Positions 56,233 through 64,000 of a stretch of DNA of 64,000 nucleotides are shown piece after piece. Source of the DNA: Lunularia cruciata (lineage: Eukaryota > Streptophyta > Marchantiopsida > Lunulariales > Lunulariaceae); the NCBI GenBank assembly GCA_948567375.1, contig OX419757.1:47182001-47246000 (forward strand), read 5' to 3'. The position numbers were made by a program, and so were the translations under genes. Below the pieces are notes generated by a model. The model saw nothing but the letters and a program-made list of their open reading frames with translations. It searched no databases and was not told the origin of the DNA. How positions within the stretch are numbered: position 1 is the stretch's first letter; every line of letters begins with the position of its first letter.

Positions 56233-57553
56233 GTCAACCTCAAAGTTCGTCTCCTCTCCTCAAAGTTCGTCTTCTCTCCGCTGTTGATCCTCATGAAGGA
56301 TGGTCGTTTATAAGTGTCCGATAGATGAGCTATACCGATATGCGAAACACCTACTTGAAATCGCAGGGATTTCTCCTTGCATGGTCGCAGCACTGCTGAA
56401 TGCTTAGATACCCTACACCTGGACTATTTTTCCCCAAACTTGCATTGCTGCAGCATTCAGCTCTGACGTTCAAGTAGGCCTTCAAGGTTTACAAGTGCAA
56501 GAGTCTGTAAATGCTTCCTCTGGACTTATTACCCGGTATAACATGAACCTGAAACTAGTCTGAACTTCGTTCTTTAAGAGGATTTTCTTTTGACCATGAA
56601 TGGCCATATCATCTCCAGAAACCGGAACCCATGTTGTGGTGATTTAAGTGGAGATCTAACCTTGTATCATCGTGGATAATTCCGAGATCCGAGATAATTT
56701 CGTGGATAATTCCGAGATCACTTTGTATCATCGTGGATAATCCCTCATAGGTGGGACTGTTTAGGGGAGGCAATTGGCGTGGAACGAGTCTTCCACCACA
56801 AAGTTTAAAAGCCAGCCACTTTTTTCTGTATTTAGAATGGGAAATGAGTAGATGTCCAGGAATGACTTGCCGTCTGGGTCTGGTGATGCACACAATTGAT
56901 GCACCCTTAAGAGGTGCACATTTGTCGCGGAAATTTTCAACCCTGTTCAATGAGCCTCTACATATTCTTCCTACTGTTGATGCAGGGGGCTAAGCACCTC
57001 TTTTGTAAATTGCTGGTATATTTTCTCGAACCAAGGCGTCGAGTTGATCCCTGAAGATTTTTCGATATCCTGTTCTCAATCTATATCGTGAGGAAGAAGA
57101 AGAGTTAGGTATGCCAAAGGTGTCAAACCTTCAAACATAACCTCTTTGATAAGCTGGGCATTGGCATGCACACATACAACTGATGATGGAGAAGCCTGAT
57201 ATTCGTGACTCTTGTTCACTTCTCCACCTTGACGCATCTCATTGCTCGAACCTCAGTTCATTACGACTTATCTCCTGTAGTCAATCTCCTAGATTTTGTT
57301 TAAGCTGGCATAACATCTTGCTCATGCTGATAGTAGCCTGGTACAAGAGATAAGTCATCCGTTGGTCTTTCTAATTTTTGAGACTTGCACTGTTTCTAGT
57401 CCGTTAAACTGGACCATTCCTGTAGAGATTGGCAACATGCAATAGAGGTACAACATATGGAGAAGCATTTATCTCAGTTGTCATGAGATGCTGAATGGCT
57501 GCAGTGGTATCGTCTTGTTCTGACCATAGATTTGAACGTATTCTCTTGTGCAG
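56233..57553 (+). other. Intron of the DUF7950 gene (predicted)
   Basis: GT at 56,233 (or 56,245) and a strong acceptor TTCTCTTGTGCAG ending at 57,553 define an intron of about 1.3 kb. It has stops in all frames and a short repeat (TCGTGGATAATTCCGAGATC, about 56,670-56,745) but no element. The exact donor needs transcript data. Confidence 0.6.
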
Positions 57554-59398
57554 GAATCTCAACCTGGGTCATTCATCACGAAAATGGCACCCAGCGACAC
57601 TCCTGCACAGTTTGCTATACCGGGGCATGGTGTCGGTGTGTTTAGCCGAGAAAAATATGGTTCGTCGTTCGGGGCTATTGGCAGAAAGAATCCTCGGCCC
57701 CAGCTAGTTGAGTTACTCGTAGGGTCTCTTGGAGTCGATGTTTCTCCTAGAGAGGCTCCGTTAGAGAAATGCTTGCCAAGCGGTGCTCCATCCGAAAGAG
57801 ATTCTGCGGCGTTCATGGAGCGTGCAGCTTTAAGTACTCCGGTCTTTTCAGGGAGGAGTGTTACCGGATTTCAAAAAGCAGGCGGCTACCCGGGAGATTA
57901 CACTCACCTCCGAGGTGGGTCCTCAAACAGTGGATCCATTCCTCGACCTTACTCGACCGAAACTTCGGGGGCTACGGTAATCGACGGGTTTCGCAGCACG
58001 CGCATACTAGAAGGCAATTTTTTCCCCTCTACATGTAATAGCCACGGGGAAAGTGAAGTCACTTCTGGAGAGGGTGCCGAAAGTCGAAAGGCAAATTTGG
58101 TTACTTTGTCCCTCTTACCCAACACTCCTTCTGTAGAACACACCAGCTCTGAGGTATCCGTGCCAAAATCCAATCTTTCAAATTTGCGATTAGCGATGGG
58201 TATAAATTCGAGTAATTGGGATGAGGACGTGCAACATGAGAGTGCGGAGTTGACATTATTCAGCAGGTCGGGAACTGGGGCGGAAGAGGAGGTTAAACGA
58301 CCACGGTCAGCCAAAGAAGAGAGGGAGAATTCACGTGGGAGACGAAGTTATTCGTCAGAAATGGTCACCAATCCTGCTGAGGGTCGTCCACTGCTAGAAA
58401 CATTGGACAAAGATGTGGCTGCTGTATCTGGCTGCACTTGGGATACTGAGGAGAACAATGAGTGTGGGAGGGAACGTATCGTTGATACGTCATACATGGA
58501 ACAAGCATACTTTTTGTCTTCCGATCCACTTATGCTTACCGACGAGGACAACAAAATCTTGTGGTCCAATCAAGCATTCAGAAGGGCAAACACAGAGAGA
58601 AGCAGTGGGAAAGACAAGGACGTTGTCGGACCATACATTGATCCACTCGGCATTCCCACTCAATTGTCTTCCTTTATATACCAGCCATCTCAAGGGCTCA
58701 AAATACGGGCTATTTTGTGGGGATTCTTGAAGAAATTCATGATGTTGGAGACGAGTGGAGGTAGTCTCCTCTCTGAAGAACGAGATATAGAGTATGGGAG
58801 TGCAATTCCAGATCGGAAGTTTCCATCCAACCACAAGGCAGAGGTGGCTGAAGGTTTGCCAATGATAAACCACACAGTTATTGCACCACAGCCGATTCGA
58901 CCTGTTGGTTCAACTCTGACTGTGGGCTGCATCACGAGAAATAATCCAACTGCCCCTCCAATGACTGATAACCTAGAGAGTGTGAAAGAGCAACTGGAAT
59001 TGGCACCCCTGCCAGCCATCATAACTGATTACAAGGATCGTGTGAGATACATGAATGCTGCATACAAACAAATGGTAGGTCAGCCGGAATGTCCCTGGCT
59101 TGCATTTACGGTAGGGAAGAAAGCATCTAGGGAAAATGCTCAGCACAGTCGGCTGACAGGGGAAGTTGTGCTCACTTGTAAGGATAATCTGGCGCAATTA
59201 GGTGCCGCATTTTCTTGTAGAGTTCTCGTGCAATGGATTAACCAAGGGAAGGGGAACACGATTATAGTTCCCTGCGAGGTGAGCCGACTTGAGAACGACA
59301 GGGCGGGTCCTATGTATGTCTGGAAGTTGGACATAGCATCCATAGGTCTCAGACTTCAAAATGGAGCTTTGAGACAAGATTCTGCGCAAGTGAAATAA
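57554..59398 (+). CDS. DUF7950 protein, exon 2 (C-terminal domain)
   Basis: The open frame of 614 codons follows the acceptor and ends in TAA at 59,396-59,398. Most of it is Ser/Gly-rich and disordered-looking. A PAS-like segment, LMLTDEDNKILWSNQAFRRA, lies at about exon residues 324-344. The C-terminal DUF7950 domain starts LPAIITDYKDRVRYMNAAYK (about 485) and continues with GEVVLTCKD, AAFSCRVLVQW, TIIVPCEVSRLE and MYVWKLDIAS. That order matches the family, in which a DTCPGF-type segment precedes N-x-A-Y and a V-P-C-D-V strand. Full protein is about 788 residues and apparently intact. It is the only convincing host gene in the window, with no close neighbour genes. An ATG at 57,584 could start a shorter form. 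Confidence 0.78.
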   Translation, partial: ESQPGSFITKMAPSDTPAQFAIPGHGVGVFSREKYGSSFGAIGRKNPRPQLVELLVGSLGVDVSPREAPLEKCLPSGAPSERDSAAFMERAALSTPVFSGRSVTGFQKAGGYPGDYTHLRGGSSNSGSIPRPYSTETSGATVIDGFRSTRILEGNFFPSTCNSHGESEVTSGEGAESRKANLVTLSLLPNTPSVEHTSSEVSVPKSNLSNLRLAMGINSSNWDEDVQHESAELTLFSRSGTGAEEEVKRPRSAKEERENSRGRRSYSSEMVTNPAEGRPLLETLDKDVAAVSGCTWDTEENNECGRERIVDTSYMEQAYFLSSDPLMLTDEDNKILWSNQAFRRANTERSSGKDKDVVGPYIDPLGIPTQLSSFIYQPSQGLKIRAILWGFLKKFMMLETSGGSLLSEERDIEYGSAIPDRKFPSNHKAEVAEGLPMINHTVIAPQPIRPVGSTLTVGCITRNNPTAPPMTDNLESVKEQLELAPLPAIITDYKDRVRYMNAAYKQMVGQPECPWLAFTVGKKASRENAQHSRLTGEVVLTCKDNLAQLGAAFSCRVLVQWINQGKGNTIIVPCEVSRLENDRAGPMYVWKLDIASIGLRLQNGALRQDSAQVK

Positions 59399-61149
59399 TA
59401 TATCACTGAATTGAAGACCAAATGGTGCTGAAGTCAACGTATTGATCTTTGGGTAGAAGTGGTATGTCCCTTCATTATTAACTGTTGAGCCTTGGAGCTC
59501 TGGGTGCTCTGGAGCCTTGGAGCTCTGTAAAATTGATTCTAGTGATGATACCGTAGACTGCAGAGATTATTTATGTGGACACTGCTGCCACTTTGTACAG
59601 TGCCTGAACGTAGTAAAGTTAAGTTATAATAGCAAAGAAAAACTCACTTCCTTTCACTCAAACGCATAATCTGTCTAAATGCAGATTTCTCCGGGTCTTG
59701 ATTGGGTCAGGTTAATAAGCTTTTTGCATACGTGGTTGGTAACTAATAGTAGTAGTGTCTTGCGGTGTTTTGTTCTCAGCTTGGGTCCGTTGCGATCAGG
59801 GGAAAGATTGCGGGGGATCAGAGATAAATTATCTTTGAACTTACCATGAACATGAGGTACTCACGGCGTTTGGCCATTTAGACATGTCAATATTTCCGAT
59901 ACTCCAATGGCGAAGACCTAACACTGTCACGGGGGACAGCCATAGAGTGTGTCAGGAGCGCCTAGCAGTCCTTATCACAAGTGCTATCCAGGCGTCGATG
60001 TTCTAACTTCACTCCCCGTAACGGCAAAGTATGAGAAGACACAGTTTGTGCAAACCGTCGTGCAGTGGTACGGTGCGAACGAATCTCCATCATGATTTAG
60101 TTTGTTGTGGCTCCTGTCAATCCAATTGACAGAGGAAGCATGATGGAGAGATACTCTGAACTTAATCCATACAAAGGCTGGAGAGCATGATTTCTGCTTT
60201 CTGCTTTACATACAGCCGCCTGAAGCCTGATATTCCCGTTATCGGCGTGAAAGTGTAGACAAAACGAATCCTGGAACGCTCATCTACACACTGTTCGCCA
60301 TGCAGTTTCATGAGTGTAGGTTGGACAGAGTGAATGTTCCAGTCGTTCCAACCGTCAATAGAGAGTGTGCAAACAAAGGGGGAGCCACTGTAAGATTTGG
60401 TGCTTGACTATCATATCACAGCAAACAGTTCAGTCTCCGCATAGTCGCCGGGGAAAATGAATCTTGACAAGTGGCCGCTTTGCAGAAGCAAGCCACACTG
60501 CACTCTCCTGTCAGCTCTTCGTGGGCCGGCTCAACTTGACAAAGCGGACTTGAATAACAGTCGGATAGGCATGAGGACATGATTGGTTTCCAAGGCCTTT
60601 GACTGACAAGTGGTGGCGCTGGCCTGACTTGACTGTTAGGATGGAAGAAAGGATGGAGGAGACTGCAAGTTGTACTGCAACCAGTGGAAATTCCAAGAGA
60701 CCTCAGTTTGGAGTTGCAGCTTATGAAGAAAATGCGAATCTGAACGTTCCACAGAGTTCAACAGGTGGCACATTCTAAATCCTATACCAAAAGCACGACC
60801 ATACAGTTGACAAAATAAAGCATCATTGGCGACTCTCCTACTTGCAGGTTCCTCCTCCTTGGGAAGACCCTCTCCGTCCTCTACTAAGCGCTATACAACT
60901 ACTAATCCGCAACCGCATTCGTTCGCCTATCAAAAACAAACAACAATGAAATAAAAAGTCGAAAGACCCAATGAGTCAAAAGGCATCAGAAAGAACTGTC
61001 AAGTAAGATAAACCCTGCCAACCAACTGCTGTATTTCGGTCCAAGTCGCTCCACAGTGCTCTCTCTCTCTCTCTTTGATGGTATGCCTCGATTGGTAGCG
61101 ATAACTATAGATCCTAATACTTTTCCTACACGAACAAGGAATGTGCAAA
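59399..61149. other. 3' flank of the DUF7950 gene, no further gene seen
   Basis: The sequence is single-copy in appearance, with only short frames. A repeated GCCTTGGAGCTCTG lies at about 59,490-59,526 and a CT dinucleotide run at about 61,060-61,077. No convincing polyadenylation site stands out. Confidence 0.5.
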
Positions 61150-62756
61150 CTTGCCATTCCTTTCCATACAGAAAAGAAAGGGCGACCGCTTAGAAAACAC
61201 GATGGATGGGAAGATCCCAGCAAGCCTTACAAGGGTGAGACAACATAAGAAAAATGGGGCTAAGCCCCAATAGAGTCAATATGAGAAATCTGCCCTATAG
61301 CACCTAAGATATCCTAGCTATGCAAGTAGAATGGTCTACAAACAATTGGAGCATTCAAAGAAGCATCACCTAGTGTGATTGCTCTCCTATGGATTGCACC
61401 TGCACCTGTCATTGCTACTGCCCTCTATAGAGCAATGGACATACATTGTCTAAAATATGCTACAAAGTATGAGAGTGAGAGTGGTACCCCAGGCGCCTAA
61501 TGTGATAAGCTCTCACGCACTCCCTAACAAAAGTGTAGAAAGCCTCGTCCATTGCTCCATAAAACTCCAAAGCTAGAGGAACAAAGAGGTGACTTCACTG
61601 CATACCCCTATACTTGGAGACCTTGTGAGCTGCTGCTGCAGTCGCTGCCCATCCAAGTGGATGGGTAATCACTCCCTCTGAAACTATATCTCGTGTAGGG
61701 TCTGTAACCACGACATCCGTTATTGTGACCTGATCATCTTGGACCAAGTATAAGTCTGCCTTGACATATGTCGTCTGCAAACCATATGAACGCTCCTTCC
61801 CTCCAAGCCAGGTATCTACTCTCTCGTGCCATAGCAAACAGTATGTCCCTAATAACATCAGGGTAGCTATCCTTTGTCCTCCAAAAGGACACCATGTCAT
61901 ATGGACAGTTGTGTAGAACCACACTCACAAGTGAGTAATGAAGATGCAGATGGGTGGACCAAACCTAGGTGAAACCTCATCATTGTAGAGCAAGTTAGTT
62001 GGTGCAAGTTGGAATGCCTAATGCACGGTCAAGCTAGGATCCAAGAGCCAACACCCTTGCCAGAGCAAGAGCAAAGACGTGCTCTAGTAGACTGAGGAAT
62101 GGACAAATCAACTAAGAGAGATTGTAGCATATGTTGGCACTACCGCTCTATCAAAGAAGACTATAAACCTCTAGTCTAATCTGACAATAGTGAAGCAAAA
62201 GATGGAAGATCCTCATGTGCCCGTGGGGATAGACTATCTCTTGTTTGCCTCAATAACATCTAGAGAGAAAAGGATCCCTCTTCCAATTCTATCACACAAG
62301 TCTCTAAAATTGGCCTATCAACCACCACAAAACAAGAGGAAAGTAGGAGTGCCGAGAGAGCCCAACGACCTAAAAATGCTATTGGTGTTGTCTCCTCCAT
62401 AGATAGCAAGCAAGTCCCTCCACACAGGATTGGTAGTGATGTCTGTCTACGAGCCAAATACCCTATCACACACTCAAATATCCTTGGTCTAATAATATCA
62501 CCAAAGACTCCCATAATCCTTTTATCAAAGGCTCTCATACTCAATAGCAAGTTCAAGGAGGGAGGAATTGCACGGTGGAGGTAAGTCGGTCGACGAGCAA
62601 TACTAAAGGAGAGTATTCCAAATGCCACCTATGGATCTCCTAGTAATGGAAGTCATCCACCTGGAGAACATCCTCTACAAAGGCAACATCTAAGAAGCGT
62701 GTGACAAAATCCTTGGATCCCATTGGCACTCCAAGAACACGCACATCCAGAATATT
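61150..62756 (-). mobile_element. LINE retrotransposon, 3' part of ORF2 and 3' tail
   Basis: On the minus strand a degraded ORF2 begins near 62,740 (VLGVPMGSKDFVTRFL) with the LINE RT C-terminal region: FGILSFSIARRPTYLHRAIP, FDKRIMGVFGDII and TPIAFLGRWALSALLL. It continues with VVLHNCPYDMVSFWRTKDSY, TDVVVTDPTRDIVSEGVI and AHKVSKYRGM, which resemble the extreme C-termini of plant and algal LINEs. The 3' end (61,290-61,150) has GGGGCTTAGCCCC and CTAAGCGGTCGCCC, shared with two short fragments nearby. There are several stops and frameshifts, and the 5' part is missing. Confidence 0.6.
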
Positions 62757-64000
62757 CTAGGCTAATTTGTCTTATTTGCTACTTTGTAAGCACAACTAAC
62801 TTCATCGCTAAACTCTATATTGTTACATATTCCCCCGCCGCTAGTTGGTGACGTCTTTGTCGCCAGTGAAGCTTTGAATGCCTGGATGGCCATTTGTGCA
62901 TTCTGGAGGTGAGAAAGAGGTTCCCATGTGGCATCATGAAGGGGATACCCTTTTCAAAGGACCTTGTACTCTGTATGTTGGCGACGGCCTTGTTGAATAT
63001 AGCGACAAGCAAGGATATGATCAACTTTGTACTCCTCATGATCATTGATAGGGACAAGAAGAGGAGGAGGTTGGACTCAAGAGGAAAAGGAAGAGGGGTT
63101 AGGAACTAAGGGTTTTGACTTGGAAATATGAAAGACAGGATGGATACGCATATGACAAGGCAAGGCAAGTCGATGAGCAACAAGAGAGACAATTTGGGTG
63201 ATATTAAAAGGTCATATCCAATTAGGTGCAAGTTTACAAACTTGGGTATCAAGTGGGAGAGGGAGGTTACTAAAGGATAGCATGACTTTATCACCAACTT
63301 CAAAAGTGAGATCACAATAATGGTGGTCCGCATATTGTTTTTGGTGATTTTGAGCAACAAGGAGGTGAGACTTGGCTTGTTGGAGAGATTGAGATATAGT
63401 GGTCAAGAATGTGGAAGTATGAGGAACCTAAGATGGAGGGAGCAAGAAGAATATGGAACAAGTGGATCTTGGCTAAAATTGAGAAAGAAAGTAGAAAATC
63501 CGGTGCTTGCCTGTTTGGAATTATTGTAGGCAAATTCTACACCTGCAAGACATTCATCCCGATTGGTATGGTGGACATTGTTAAAGGCACGTAGCATATC
63601 CTCCAATGTATAATTTGCACGTTTGGTTTGGCCATCAGTTTAAGGATGATATGCCGTGGACAAAGCAAGCTTGGTGCCGAGTATCCGGAAGAGTGCTTGC
63701 CAAAACTTCTCAGTAAATTGAGGATCACAGTTGGAGATAAGTACACATGGCATCTCATGATGCTTGAAGACATTGTCAAAGTAGATTTGTGCTAAGGTTG
63801 GAGCATCCACGGTATCACAGGTTGGTGCCAAGTGGATTTGCTTACTAAGCTTATTCACAAACACCACGATTGCGGTGTGTCCTTGTTTTGTCTTTGGCAA
63901 GGATGTGATGAGATCCAAGCTCACATGCTCCCAACAAGCAGATGGAATGGCAAGTGGTTGAAAGAGTCCACTCGGCTTTTGGTTGCTGGCCTTGTTATGT
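62757..64000 (-). mobile_element. Element D3: D-family chromovirus, 3' half
   Basis: On the minus strand the window edge opens in integrase (SLDLITSLPKTKQGHTAIV, ISNCDPQFTEKFW, then TDGQTKRA with the catalytic Glu as Lys). It runs through YNNSKQASTGFSTFF and FEVGDKVMLSFSNLPLP to a chromodomain (EEYKVDHILACRYIQQGRR, KGYPLHDATWEP, about 63,050-62,900). A purine tract (TAGCGGCGGGGGAATA) and about 70 bp of 3' LTR follow (TGTAACAATATAGAG, 62,827-62,757) before it meets the LINE. It is better preserved than D1 or D2, with a few stops (for example before TDGQ). The 5' half is outside the window. Confidence 0.8.

Overview
This window looks like nuclear DNA of a land plant with a large, repeat-rich genome. 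The LTR retroelements have plant-type primer sites (tRNA-Met-like TGGTATCAGAGC and tRNA-Asp-like), several chromoviruses end in chromodomains, and the one intact host gene belongs to the plant DUF7950 family. Its divergent sequence and the style of the LINE suggest a non-seed plant (lycophyte, bryophyte or fern). That is an inference; the species cannot be fixed from this sequence.

About 48 kb on the left (1-47,940) is a stack of nested retroelements. From the outside in: element E is an old minus-strand chromovirus, 3319-47,940, with its 5' LTR at 47,335-47,940. It was invaded by four elements: a plus-strand gypsy copy (copy 1, 1-3318); chromovirus D1 (+, 3749-35,847); an unclassified element B (-, 36,348-40,134); and chromovirus D2 (+, 41,369-47,012, which carries a solo LTR). 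D1 was itself invaded by a second, minus-strand copy of the copy 1 family (copy 2, 5131-31,652). Copy 2 was then invaded by element A (-, 5804-9166, same family as B), chromovirus C (+, 11,014-17,783) and a young gypsy, G3 (+, 20,621-28,435). Most junctions show 4-6 bp target-site duplications, or the host sequence can be followed on both sides.

The most interesting content is the copy 1/copy 2 gypsy family. Its order is gag, aspartic protease, a cytosine-5 DNA methyltransferase-like domain, RT, RNase H, integrase and then a PHD finger. The methyltransferase keeps motif I (LELFGG), the catalytic GWPCQG, and recognisable motifs VI, VIII and IX/X. The PHD finger (C4HC3) sits where chromoviruses carry a chromodomain and is present in both copies. 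A retroelement carrying both a DNA-methylation writer fold and a histone-reader fold is unusual. Both copies here are decayed.

G3 is the youngest element. Its two 679-bp LTRs differ by one base that I could see, and its gag-pol frame is open over 1,608 codons except for one UGA inside the protease. It also has a separate zinc-knuckle ORF upstream of gag.

From 47,941 to 61,150 the sequence is mostly non-repetitive. It holds one apparently intact two-exon gene (55,711-59,398, DUF7950, about 790 aa, likely nuclear) and two LINE 3' tails. From 61,150 to the end are a degraded minus-strand LINE and the 3' half of another minus-strand D-family chromovirus (D3) that runs out of the window. I see no tRNA or rRNA genes and no CRISPR array.
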